From NCBI RefSeq assembly GCF_009696605.1, contig NZ_VULR01000012.1, forward strand, positions 1 through 64,000: a stretch of DNA of 64,000 bases. The letters run 5' to 3'. The notes beneath the pieces were generated by a model. That model worked only from the letters and a program-made list of their open reading frames with translations. It searched no databases and had not been told where the DNA came from. A program made the position numbers and the translations under genes. This DNA is from Anaerosalibacter bizertensis. Its GTDB lineage: Bacteria; Bacillota; Clostridia; Tissierellales; Sporanaerobacteraceae. Of the stretch, positions 1 to 6,603 are shown piece by piece; the stretch's first letter is position 1, and the number at the start of each line of letters is the position of its first letter.

Positions 1-260
1 GCGAGCGATAGCGAGTTTATTTACCCTTGACGGGATTAAATAAATAATCTTAGACTTGCAAATAAATTCAAGAAAGTTTAAATATATTGTTCGGTAAAAA
101 ACTGTCCAAAAAAGTGTTGACATGTCATATATCCTATTTCGTTCTATATGAATAGTTTCTTTGCATCGGCCCTATTTATTGTTTTTATGTCTTGGCTTTT
201 TAAGTGATATAAAATTACATATTAAAAAAGAGAATTGCAAGTATTATGTTTCGAGTAAAT
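1..260. other. unassigned left edge of window
   Basis: No convincing coding frame, RNA gene or repeat is visible here. The stretch opens with a short GC-rich motif (gcgagcgatagcgag) and contains an isolated TTGACA followed by a GACATGTC palindrome around 117-126, but no matching -10 box at normal spacing. It may be the tail of a feature lying outside the window or decayed mobile-element DNA; nothing here decides between these. Confidence 0.3.
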
Positions 261-294
261 AAAAAGACTAGCTGTTAAGCTAGTCTTTTTATTT
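261..294. terminator. intrinsic terminator, probably bidirectional
   Basis: A 13-bp perfect stem (aaaaagactagct with agctagtcttttt) encloses a 4-nt loop. It has an A-run on the left and a T-run on the right, so it could stop transcription from either side. It closes whatever lies upstream of the window. Its stem is nearly the same as that of the terminator at 1465-1505. Confidence 0.8.
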
Positions 295-423
295 TGCTAA
301 CCTTACCTAAAATCGCCCTTCTATTCCCTTCATATTTATGTTGATTTAATGCTATCGATATAATTGGTGTATAGATATATTAATTTTTCGAGATTTTATG
401 ACACTATAGGGGCGTTTCAAAAG

Positions 424-452
424 TTGAAATGATTTCCTATGTTTGATATATT
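424..452 (+). promoter_or_regulatory. sigma-A-type promoter for the DUF5067-like lipoprotein
   Basis: TTGAAA (424-429) and TATATT (447-452) are separated by 17 bp, and an extended -10 TG lies at 444-445. Transcription would start near 459, about 30 nt before the ATG. The -10 box lies inside an inverted repeat (442-478), so a regulator or RNA hairpin could act here. Confidence 0.6.
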
Positions 453-478
453 TAGTTATATACATAAAACATATCAAA
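442..478. repeat. inverted repeat across the -10 region and leader
   Basis: The arms tttgatat (442-449) and atatcaaa (471-478) are perfect complements, with partial continuation inward (TTTA with TAAA). The repeat overlaps the predicted -10 box and ends two bases before the GGAGGG ribosome binding site. It could be an operator or a weak leader hairpin; in such AT-rich DNA it could also be chance. Confidence 0.4.
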
Positions 479-490
479 TGGAGGGATATT

Positions 491-1039
491 ATGAAAAAGC
501 TATTGGCTATATTTATGGCTGTATTAATGTCATTTAGCGTTGTTGCTTGTAGTAATGGGGGAGATGATGTTGAATCGTCTAATAAACAAGGGGACTCAAC
601 GGCAGTTGAACAAAATGATTCTAAAGAAACAGGCTCTAAAAATGAAGACAAGGAAGTAAAAATAGGTGATGAATTTGAGGCTGGTTCTTATAAGGTAAAG
701 ATTAATTCAGTTAAATTAGGAAAGGATTATGAAGGGAATCCTGCTATAATAATAAATTTGGATTGGACTAACAATAGTGAAGAGACTACTAGCTATATGG
801 GATCTATGGGAACTCAAGTATTTCAAGATGGAGCAGAGCTGGAAATGGCAGTTATAGAGGGAGACGATGCAGATGTTGATAAGATGACGAAAGAAGTAAG
901 ACCAGGGACAACCCTAGAAGGTGTGGAAGCAGCATATTCTCCAACTAGTGAAAACTCTATAGAAATTGAAATACAAGCATTGGAAGAAACTTTTACTGAT
1001 AAACCTGTATTAATTAAAGCAGATTATCCTAAAGAATAA
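491..1039 (+). CDS. DUF5067/DUF4352-like secreted lipoprotein
   Basis: This is a 182-aa protein with a lipoprotein signal: basic N-terminus MKK, a hydrophobic stretch, then the lipobox SVVAC with the acylated Cys near residue 20. A Ser/Asp/Glu-rich low-complexity linker of about 40 residues follows. The remaining ~120 residues look like an immunoglobulin-like beta-sandwich of the DUF5067/DUF4352 type (KIGDEFEAGSYKVKINSV, then INLDWTNNSEE). Such proteins sit on the outer face of the membrane; their function is unknown. The frame is open upstream from 443, but the ATG at 491 has the GGAGGG site and begins the signal peptide. It lies beside tRNA-Pro between two look-alike terminators, so it may be accessory. 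Family assignment is by eye. Confidence 0.75.
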   Translation: MKKLLAIFMAVLMSFSVVACSNGGDDVESSNKQGDSTAVEQNDSKETGSKNEDKEVKIGDEFEAGSYKVKINSVKLGKDYEGNPAIIINLDWTNNSEETTSYMGSMGTQVFQDGAELEMAVIEGDDADVDKMTKEVRPGTTLEGVEAAYSPTSENSIEIEIQALEETFTDKPVLIKADYPKE

Positions 1040-1096
1040 TTAATAACACCTTACAATGTTGGTTTTTGTATATTTCTTACAAAAGGGGGAGAATTC

Positions 1097-1459
1097 ATGA
1101 AAAAAGTGATAGGGGTTATAAGTATAGTTCTATTTTTAATTGTATCACTTCAAAGCTGTGTTGCTGGACTAGGCAATACTATAACCGAAAATGGAGAGGT
1201 GAGTGGTACGGCAGGGCTTATGTTGTCTATTTTTATGCTAATAGGCGGAATAATTGCTATTATGTCTAGAACTAGCAAAGGCATGACAATTACTGCAATA
1301 GTTTTCTATGTTTTAGGGGGATTAATAGGCATATCTAATGTAGGTACTTATGCAGATTTAAAGATTTGGTCTATCTTAAGTCTTATATTTGCCGCTTTAA
1401 TTTTATTTCATTTGCGTAAAAACAAAGAAGAATATGATAAGAAATCTACTAATGATTAA
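1097..1459 (+). CDS. small membrane protein of unknown function
   Basis: This 120-aa protein is not one I recognise. It has an N-terminal hydrophobic segment (residues 4-20), which ends in LQSC and could be read as a poor lipobox, and then about three more hydrophobic segments (near 42-56, 65-82 and 88-107). The tail is short, charged and Lys-rich. An AAGGGGG ribosome binding site precedes the ATG. It lies 57 bp after the lipoprotein gene in the same direction and ends just before a terminator, so the two are probably co-transcribed and act at the membrane. A second overlapping frame at 1066-1269 lacks a good start site and is probably a shadow. Confidence 0.65.
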   Translation: MKKVIGVISIVLFLIVSLQSCVAGLGNTITENGEVSGTAGLMLSIFMLIGGIIAIMSRTSKGMTITAIVFYVLGGLIGISNVGTYADLKIWSILSLIFAALILFHLRKNKEEYDKKSTND

Positions 1460-1464
1460 ATGGT

Positions 1465-1505
1465 AAAAAGACTAGCCGATCTATTTGATTGACTAGTCTT
1501 TTTTG
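1465..1505. terminator. intrinsic terminator, probably bidirectional
   Basis: The stem aaaaagactag (1465-1475) pairs with ctagtctttttt (1493-1504) around a 17-nt loop, with an A-run on one side and a T-run on the other. It ends the lipoprotein/membrane-protein unit on the plus strand. On the minus strand it lies just after the stop codon of the possible integrase tail at 1508-1561. Confidence 0.75.
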
Positions 1506-1507
1506 TA

Positions 1508-1561
1508 TCAAAAATCCGTGCCAATTTGCGTGCCATTCGTGCCAATTTTAACAAAAAACAC
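1508..1561 (-). pseudogene. possible integrase C-terminal remnant
   Basis: On the minus strand a short open stretch ends with the residues KIGTNGTQIGTDF and a TGA at 1508-1510, followed at once by a terminator. Gly-Thr-rich tails of this kind occur at the C-termini of many phage and ICE tyrosine integrases in clostridia. An in-frame stop (1562-1564) cuts off anything upstream, so only a tail could remain. It lies 73 bp from the 3' end of tRNA-Pro, a usual integration target. The evidence is a short motif plus context only, and chance repetition of GGCACG is a real alternative. Confidence 0.22.
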
Positions 1562-1633
1562 TCAAATGTATCAAAAACATAAAAATAAGAATGGCTATTT
1601 TTCAATGTTACAACGATATACAAAAATATAAAA

Positions 1634-1710
1634 TGGTCGGGATGACTGGATTTGAACCAGCGGCCCCAAGTCCCCCAGACTTGTGCGCTACCAAACTGCG
1701 CCACATCCCG
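1634..1710 (-). tRNA. tRNA-Pro (anticodon GGG)
   Basis: The reverse complement folds as a complete 77-nt cloverleaf: acceptor CGGGATG pairing with CATCCCG, a D-arm with paired GCGC, an anticodon stem CAAGT/ACTTG around loop CTGGGGG (anticodon GGG), and T-arm GCTGG-TTCAAAT-CCAGT. Discriminator A and an encoded CCA complete it. The GTGGCGCAG start is typical of bacterial tRNA-Pro. It stands alone with its own promoter, and its 3' end faces the accessory patch at 1-1.6 kb. Confidence 0.95.
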
Positions 1711-1730
1711 ATTTTTATTTGGACAGTATA

Positions 1731-1759
1731 ATTATATGATATTTATTTAAAAAATGCAA
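1731..1759 (-). promoter_or_regulatory. sigma-A-type promoter for tRNA-Pro
   Basis: On the minus strand TTGCAT (1754-1759) and TATAAT (1731-1736) are separated by exactly 17 bp. Transcription would begin near 1724, about 14 nt before the mature 5' end of the tRNA. Confidence 0.7.
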
Positions 1760-1893
1760 ATATATCATAATCTGTAGAATAGCTATTTATATATTATTTT
1801 GCTATAAGACTTATAGATATAGCGGGTTTAAGTAATTATTTAATTATGATATACTTATAATATGAAAACATAAAATATGGAGGTAATAGAAAA

Positions 1894-2274
1894 TTGTTTG
1901 GAAATACTAGAGTTATTTTATTTATGTTGTTCATTGTTAGTGTATTTGGATATATATTTTCAGTTATGAAAGAGAAAATTTACTTAAAGAATAATATGAT
2001 AGTTATAAATAAAAAATCAGTAACTCAAGAACATATAGATGAAGCAGATATGAAAGAATTTATATTCGATGGACATAAAGTTAAGTCAGGAGATGAAATT
2101 AAGGTTATTTTAAAAGGGAATAGAAAAGTTGAAGGTATTCTAATTGGTGCAAAGAGAAAAGATAGGTCTATGCTTATAGTAACCCACAAAGATGAAGTAA
2201 AAAAATTTGCTATTGATAATATTAAAAAGTTCAAGATAATAAGTAAATATGGCAAATTTTTTAAAACTTTTTAA
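1894..2274 (+). CDS. small single-span membrane protein, function unknown
   Basis: This 126-aa protein has one N-terminal hydrophobic segment (about residues 6-24) followed by a basic, Lys-rich domain of about 100 residues. That domain has a beta-rich look (VKSGDEIKVILKGNRKVEGILIGA), somewhat like an SH3 or Sm fold. The start is TTG at 1894, seven to nine bases after GGAGGT; no better start is in frame. An extended -10 (TGATATACT, 1847-1855) lies upstream. It is separated from the HlyD-like gene by 106 bp, which holds a second -10-like TATAAT (2358-2363). I do not recognise the family; its place ahead of the division cluster suggests an envelope role. Confidence 0.7.
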   Translation: MFGNTRVILFMLFIVSVFGYIFSVMKEKIYLKNNMIVINKKSVTQEHIDEADMKEFIFDGHKVKSGDEIKVILKGNRKVEGILIGAKRKDRSMLIVTHKDEVKKFAIDNIKKFKIISKYGKFFKTF

Positions 2275-2380
2275 TTAAATAGGACTTTAGACCTAATATT
2301 TTTTAAAAAATATAGAAGGAAAAACAGAATATATATAGAAAATATAGTATTATTACCTATAATTAAAAGGATGGTCACTT

Positions 2381-3679
2381 ATGTCTAGAAAAGAAAGAGA
2401 TAAGAAACGAAGTAAAAAAAAGAAAATAAGGACTTTTTTCATAGCTTTTGTATTCATATATTTAATCTTTAGAAGTGTTCCAGCATTGCATGCTTCAACT
2501 TTGAAAACTGCCATTGTGGAAGAAGGAATATTAGAAGATAAGGTTAAATTAAAAGGGTTTATTATTAAAGATGAAAGAGTATATAGTTCTGAAGGTGAAG
2601 GAAAGATAAAGCTTTATAAGAAAGAAGGAGAAAGAGTAAAACTAGGAACAAAAGTTGCTCAAATCTCTTTAATTGATAATAATTCTTCTCTCAAAGATGA
2701 ATTAAAAGAGGTAAACAAGAAAATTGATAGTATAGAAAAAATAAGAAAAGAAAAGAAAACTATGGAGTCTGATAAGGATAAGGTTAATAAAAATGCAAAT
2801 GAAGTATTAGATGATATACAGGATAGTATTAATTATGAAAATTATGAGAAAGTATCAGATTTAAAAGAAGAACTATATGTTTCTTTAGGGAAACAGAAAA
2901 ATATAGATGGTAAGAACACTCTTGCAAGTCAAACTTTAGAAAATTTAAAAAAAGAGAAAGAAAGACTTACAAAAGAAATTGCCAATAATACTATTAACTA
3001 TATATCTAAAGAATCAGGAATAGTAAGCTATAAGATTGATGGTATAGAAAATTTATATTCTACTCAAAATGTTCTTAATTACGATATAGATGATGTTAAA
3101 AAACTAGAAAGTCAAATTAATATAAAAACTATTAAAGATGGAGCTAAAGTTAACGTCAAAGATACACTATTTAAAATAGTGGACAATCATAACTGGTATA
3201 TCTTAGTTCAAGTGGACAATATAAAAACAATTTCTCCCTTGAAAGAAGGGGACAACATAAATGTGTTTATAGATAATGATGATCAAAAAGTAAAGGGAAA
3301 AATTTTAAAAATAAACAAAAAAGGAAGACAAGCTGTAATGGTTATTAACTTTAATTCTTTTTTTCATGATCATTATGACAAGAGAATAGTTGATGTAGAA
3401 TTAGTTAAATCTAGACATGAAGGATTGAAAGTTCCTATAAAATCAATATCTGAAAAGGATGGCATTAAGGGTGTTTATATTAAGGACATAAGTGGAATAA
3501 TAAAGTTTAGGCCAATAGAAATACTAGGTAAAAATGAAGAATATGCTATTATTTCAAGTGGGGATAAAAACAATAATATAAATATAAAGGGAAGTGATGA
3601 GGTAGTTAAAACGGTAAAATTATTTGATGAAATTCTTTTAAACAATGGAAAAATAAAAGAAGGACAGATAGTAGACTGA
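2381..3679 (+). CDS. HlyD-family membrane-fusion/adaptor-like protein
   Basis: The protein has 432 aa: a very basic N-terminus (Arg/Lys-rich, 1-16), one membrane span (about 17-35), and then a lipoyl/barrel-sandwich half-motif (EEGILEDKVKLKGFIIKDERVYSSEGEGKI split around a Lys/Glu coiled coil at about 105-205). The returning half carries the lipoyl-like segment SKESGIVSYKIDG. This is the plan of HlyD/MacA/YknX adaptors, which in Gram-positives stand on the outer membrane face and usually serve an ABC transporter. No MacB-like or ABC partner is encoded nearby. It is followed by the PLP/SepF/YggT/DivIVA run, so a role in envelope or division assembly is possible. The ATG has the site AAAGGATGG. 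Confidence 0.75.
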   Translation: MSRKERDKKRSKKKKIRTFFIAFVFIYLIFRSVPALHASTLKTAIVEEGILEDKVKLKGFIIKDERVYSSEGEGKIKLYKKEGERVKLGTKVAQISLIDNNSSLKDELKEVNKKIDSIEKIRKEKKTMESDKDKVNKNANEVLDDIQDSINYENYEKVSDLKEELYVSLGKQKNIDGKNTLASQTLENLKKEKERLTKEIANNTINYISKESGIVSYKIDGIENLYSTQNVLNYDIDDVKKLESQINIKTIKDGAKVNVKDTLFKIVDNHNWYILVQVDNIKTISPLKEGDNINVFIDNDDQKVKGKILKINKKGRQAVMVINFNSFFHDHYDKRIVDVELVKSRHEGLKVPIKSISEKDGIKGVYIKDISGIIKFRPIEILGKNEEYAIISSGDKNNNINIKGSDEVVKTVKLFDEILLNNGKIKEGQIVD

Positions 3680-3697
3680 CAACAAGGGGGGATTTAA

Positions 3698-4387
3698 ATT
3701 AATATTAAAGAGAATTTACTAAAAGTCCAAGAAAACATTGAAAATGCACTAATAAGATCAGGAAGAAAAAATGAAAATATAGATATTATTGCTGTAACTA
3801 AAACTGTTGATGTAGACATAATAAATGAAAGTATTAGTTTAGGTATAAATAATATAGGGGAAAATAAGGTTCAGGAAATAAAAAAAAAATACGATAATAT
3901 AAATGATGATGTAAATTGGCATATGATAGGACATCTTCAGAGCAATAAAGTAAAGTATATAATTGATAAAGTTAACTTGATACATTCTTTAGATAGATTA
4001 TCCCTAGCTAAGGAAATCAATAAAAGAGCAAAAGCCAAAGACATAGTAAAAGATGTGCTTATTCAAGTTAACATTTCAGAAGAAAAGTCTAAGTTTGGCT
4101 TAAAGAAAGAAGAGGTTGTGCCTTTTATTGAAAAGATATTAGAAATGGAAAATATAAGAGTTAAAGGTTTAATGACTATGGCACCGCATGTTGAGAATCC
4201 TGAAGAAATAAGATATGTTTTTAGGGATTTAAGAAATTTAGGATATAAAATAGGGAACAGGAATTATGAAAATATTGAAATGAAATATTTATCAATGGGT
4301 ATGAGCAATGATTATGAAGTGGCTATAGAAGAAGGCTCTAATATGGTTAGACTAGGTACAGCTTTATTTGGAAAAAGAATATATTAA
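3698..4387 (+). CDS. yggS: YggS/YlmE-family PLP homeostasis protein, ATT start
   Basis: This pyridoxal-phosphate-binding protein of the YggS/PROSC family (229 aa) helps keep free PLP low and has no known catalytic reaction. Visible marks are IAVTKT with the PLP lysine at K35, GENKVQE, WHMIGHLQSNK, and the phosphate-binding C-terminal SMGMSND and MVRLGTALFG. The homology runs well upstream of the first ATG/GTG/TTG: the frame is open back to a TAA at 3695-3697, and the codon right after that stop is ATT (3698), six bases behind AAGGGGGG. The residues that follow (N-I-K-E-N-L) match normal YggS N-termini. I therefore place the start at ATT, a rare start codon; a sequencing error is the alternative. 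It lies upstream of sepF, as in other Firmicutes. Confidence 0.9.
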   Translation: MNIKENLLKVQENIENALIRSGRKNENIDIIAVTKTVDVDIINESISLGINNIGENKVQEIKKKYDNINDDVNWHMIGHLQSNKVKYIIDKVNLIHSLDRLSLAKEINKRAKAKDIVKDVLIQVNISEEKSKFGLKKEEVVPFIEKILEMENIRVKGLMTMAPHVENPEEIRYVFRDLRNLGYKIGNRNYENIEMKYLSMGMSNDYEVAIEEGSNMVRLGTALFGKRIY

Positions 4388-4399
4388 GGGGGGAAGAGT

Positions 4400-4831
4400 A
4401 TGGCAAATATGTTAAATAAGTTTAAGTATTTTATGGGTCTTGAAGATTTAGAAGAAGAGTATGGTGAAGATGATTATGAAGAGTATGATGAGGAGTTAGA
4501 AGGGGCACGACAGATGAGGGTTAATAATAATGTAGTTAGTATTCATAATAATGTAAACATGAAATTAGTAGTTCATGAACCACTAAGTTATGAAGAAGCA
4601 CCTAGTATTATTGAAGACTTAAAAATAAGGAAAACTGTAGTTGTAAATTTAGAACAATTAGATACAGATTGTAAGAGACAAGTATTTGACTTCATGAATG
4701 GAGGATTATATGCTTTAGAAGGCAATATTCATAAAGTTACAAAGGATATTTTTATACTTGCTCCAAACAATGTAGAAATTGATGGACATTTAAAAGAAGA
4801 TTTAAAAAGCAAAGGATTATTTTCTTGGTAA
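4400..4831 (+). CDS. sepF: cell division protein SepF
   Basis: SepF binds FtsZ and anchors it to the membrane, where it shapes the division septum. The 143-aa protein has the usual plan: a short amphipathic N-terminal helix (MANMLNKFKYFMGL) for membrane binding, a very acidic linker (about residues 15-38), and the globular DUF552 domain (about 58-143). That domain carries EDLKIRKTVVVNLEQLD, then FDFMNGGLYALEGNIHKV and FILAPNNVEI. The start has a GGGG-rich ribosome binding site 12 bp after yggS. Together with yggT, ylmH and divIVA downstream it forms the Gram-positive division cluster. Confidence 0.96.
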   Translation: MANMLNKFKYFMGLEDLEEEYGEDDYEEYDEELEGARQMRVNNNVVSIHNNVNMKLVVHEPLSYEEAPSIIEDLKIRKTVVVNLEQLDTDCKRQVFDFMNGGLYALEGNIHKVTKDIFILAPNNVEIDGHLKEDLKSKGLFSW

Positions 4832-4862
4832 GATATAAAATAATATATAATGAGGTAATGAT

Positions 4863-5129
4863 ATGATGGTTTTTTACAGAGCTTTGAGTATTTTATTTAA
4901 TATAATTGAAACATTTATATTTATAAGAATTTTACTATCTTTTTTACCAATAAATATGAACAATATTTTTGGACGTTTTATATATGATATGACAGAGCCT
5001 ATTTTGGCTCCCTGCAGAGAATTGCTTTATAAAATTGGTTTAGATACTGGACCATTTGATTTTTCGCCGTTAATTGCAGTATTGTTTTTAAGAATTATTT
5101 CCAACATTATTGCAAGGATTATTTTATAG
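4863..5129 (+). CDS. yggT: YggT family membrane protein
   Basis: This 88-aa integral membrane protein has two hydrophobic segments (about residues 6-28 and 66-87) joined by a loop holding the family motif MTEPILAPCRELL. YggT proteins of Firmicutes sit between sepF and ylmH and have been linked to division-site or osmotic functions, but no biochemical activity is agreed. Two adjacent ATGs (4863, 4866) could start it; GAGGT at 4852-4856 allows either. Confidence 0.9.
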   Translation: MMVFYRALSILFNIIETFIFIRILLSFLPINMNNIFGRFIYDMTEPILAPCRELLYKIGLDTGPFDFSPLIAVLFLRIISNIIARIIL

Positions 5130-5145
5130 ATTTTGGTGATTATAT

Positions 5146-5931
5146 ATGATTAAAGATAAAGAAAAATATGTTTCCCATATAAATGATAAAGACCAGATAT
5201 TAAATATGAGGAAATTGTTAGATAAAATAGAGATTGTAATAGATAAGCATAGCATACAGAGTACAGATTTTTTGGACCCTTATTCTAGGAGACTGTCAAA
5301 ATCAATTTTAAATAGATTTGACAATATTTCTTATTCGGAAGATGGTGGTCTTATAAATGCAGAAAGAAAAATAATTTCTATTTATCCTGATTATTTATCA
5401 TTTGAAAAAATCCAAGCTCCTATTGTTCCATTATCTATAAGTGGAAATATAGAAGGGTTGACACATAAAGATTTTTTAGGTTCTTTAATGGGGCTAGGAA
5501 TAACTAGAGGAAAAGTTGGAGATATTTTACTACATGAAGATGATGCTCAAGTTATAGTTGATGATTCTATATCTGATTATATAATATTTAATTTAAAAAA
5601 AGTAGGAAATAAGAATGTAAAAGTAGAATCAATTTGCAGGGAAGAAATAAGGAAAGGGAAAGAGGACTATAAAGAAAAGTATATTACTATACCCTCTTTA
5701 AGATTAGATGCAATAGTAAGCAGTACTTTAAATTTATCTAGAAATGATAGTTTAAATTTTATTAAACATGGAAAAATAAAAGTGAATTGGGAACCTATTT
5801 CAAAACCTTTTTTTGAAGTAAATGAAGGAGACTTGGTCTCTGTTAAAGGATATGGGAGATTTATTTTATCTAGAGTATTTGGAAAAACTAAAAGGAATAG
5901 GGTTAAAGCAAGTATTACAATATTTAAGTAA
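5146..5931 (+). CDS. ylmH: YlmH-type RNA-binding S4 domain protein
   Basis: The 261-aa protein has an N-terminal YlmH region (about 1-165) that contains the family pattern LTHKDFLGSLMGLGITRGKVGDILL. A C-terminal S4 RNA-binding domain (about 182-245) follows, with LRLDAIVSSTLNLSR, the 'IKHGKIKVN' loop and the 'VNEGDLVSVKGYGRF' strand. B. subtilis YlmH binds ribosomes and helps rescue or recycle obstructed large subunits, the same pathway as RqcH, whose gene lies at 10.6-12.3 kb here. It begins 16 bp after yggT and ends 14 bp before divIVA. Confidence 0.93.
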   Translation: MIKDKEKYVSHINDKDQILNMRKLLDKIEIVIDKHSIQSTDFLDPYSRRLSKSILNRFDNISYSEDGGLINAERKIISIYPDYLSFEKIQAPIVPLSISGNIEGLTHKDFLGSLMGLGITRGKVGDILLHEDDAQVIVDDSISDYIIFNLKKVGNKNVKVESICREEIRKGKEDYKEKYITIPSLRLDAIVSSTLNLSRNDSLNFIKHGKIKVNWEPISKPFFEVNEGDLVSVKGYGRFILSRVFGKTKRNRVKASITIFK

Positions 5932-5945
5932 ATGGAGTGAATGAA

Positions 5946-6515
5946 ATGCTTACACCATTAGATATACAAAATAAAGAGTTTAATAATTCTTTTAGAGGAT
6001 ATAAAGAGTCAGAAGTAGATAGCTTTTTAGATGAAATAATTATAGATTATGAGAAGCTTTATAAAGAAAATATAGAATTAAAAGATAAGATTACTCTTTT
6101 AAATGATCATTTAAAGCAATATAATAATCTTGAAGAAACATTGAAAAATACTTTAGTAGTAGCTCAAGGTACAGCAGAAGAGGTTACTACTACAGCAAAA
6201 CAAAAAGCTGATTTAATTATTATGGAAGCAGAAGAAAAGTCGAGAAGAATAATAACTGATGCCCATGATGAAGTACTTAAAATACAGAAAGAGTACGAAA
6301 GTTTAAGAAAAGAAATCTATGTTTTCAAAACTAGATTTAAGTCTTTAATTGAAGCTCAGCTTTCCACATTGGAAGATTATTATAGTGAAATGGAAGAGGC
6401 ATCAATTAATGAAATAAGAGAAGATATTGATGATATTTATAGCAAAGATGCTGAAAAAGTGGAAAATTCAGAAGGAAAAGAAAACATAGAAGACATTGAT
6501 AATATGGGGGCTTAG
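5946..6515 (+). CDS. divIVA: DivIVA domain protein
   Basis: This is a 189-aa coiled-coil protein of the DivIVA/GpsB type, which senses negative membrane curvature at septa and poles and recruits partners. The N-terminal lipid-binding domain is clear: LTPLDIQNKEF, then FRGYKESEVDSFLDEI. Long heptad-like helices run from about residue 30 to 150, and the tail is acidic. A GTG at 5937 is in frame, but it falls inside the GGAG ribosome binding site (5934-5937). The ATG at 5946 is correctly spaced and gives the standard MLTPLDI start. The 3' end of the gene forms part of a terminator hairpin. Confidence 0.94.
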   Translation: MLTPLDIQNKEFNNSFRGYKESEVDSFLDEIIIDYEKLYKENIELKDKITLLNDHLKQYNNLEETLKNTLVVAQGTAEEVTTTAKQKADLIIMEAEEKSRRIITDAHDEVLKIQKEYESLRKEIYVFKTRFKSLIEAQLSTLEDYYSEMEEASINEIREDIDDIYSKDAEKVENSEGKENIEDIDNMGA

Positions 6516-6528
6516 CCTCCTCTTTTTT
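6506..6528 (+). terminator. intrinsic terminator after divIVA
   Basis: A short GC-rich stem (gggggc with gcctcc, one G-T pair) around a 3-nt loop is followed by TCTTTTTTG. The stem includes the last codons and the TAG stop of divIVA. It closes the division cluster. Confidence 0.65.
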
Positions 6529-6538
6529 GTTTTAAATA

Positions 6539-6566
6539 TTGACATAAAGTTAGAATTGATATAAAT
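6539..6566 (+). promoter_or_regulatory. candidate promoter for aroF
   Basis: A perfect -35 box TTGACA (6539-6544) is followed by an AT-rich -10 region. The best reads are TATAAA at 6560-6565 (15-bp spacer) or ATAAAT at 6561-6566 (16 bp). It lies directly after the divIVA terminator and 40 bp before the aroF start. Confidence 0.5.
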
Positions 6567-6603
6567 AATATATATGAACTATAGTTTTTGGAGGAATATA
6601 TAT

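Noticed and set aside
117-126. TTGACA at the left edge as a promoter
   Set aside because: No acceptable -10 box lies 15-19 bp downstream, and no gene follows for 370 bp.
1066-1269. 67-aa plus-strand frame overlapping the membrane protein gene
   Set aside because: No ribosome binding site, odd composition (Tyr/Arg/Cys-rich), and the overlapping 120-aa frame has AAGGGGG and membrane segments.
1456-1704. 82-aa minus-strand frame through tRNA-Pro
   Set aside because: It is mostly the complement of the tRNA gene. Only a different frame (1508-1561) gives the integrase-like tail, reported separately.
2277-2285. AAATAGGAC shared with the palindrome at 63973
   Set aside because: A 9-base match in 64 kb of AT-rich DNA is expected by chance, and the first copy lacks the second arm.
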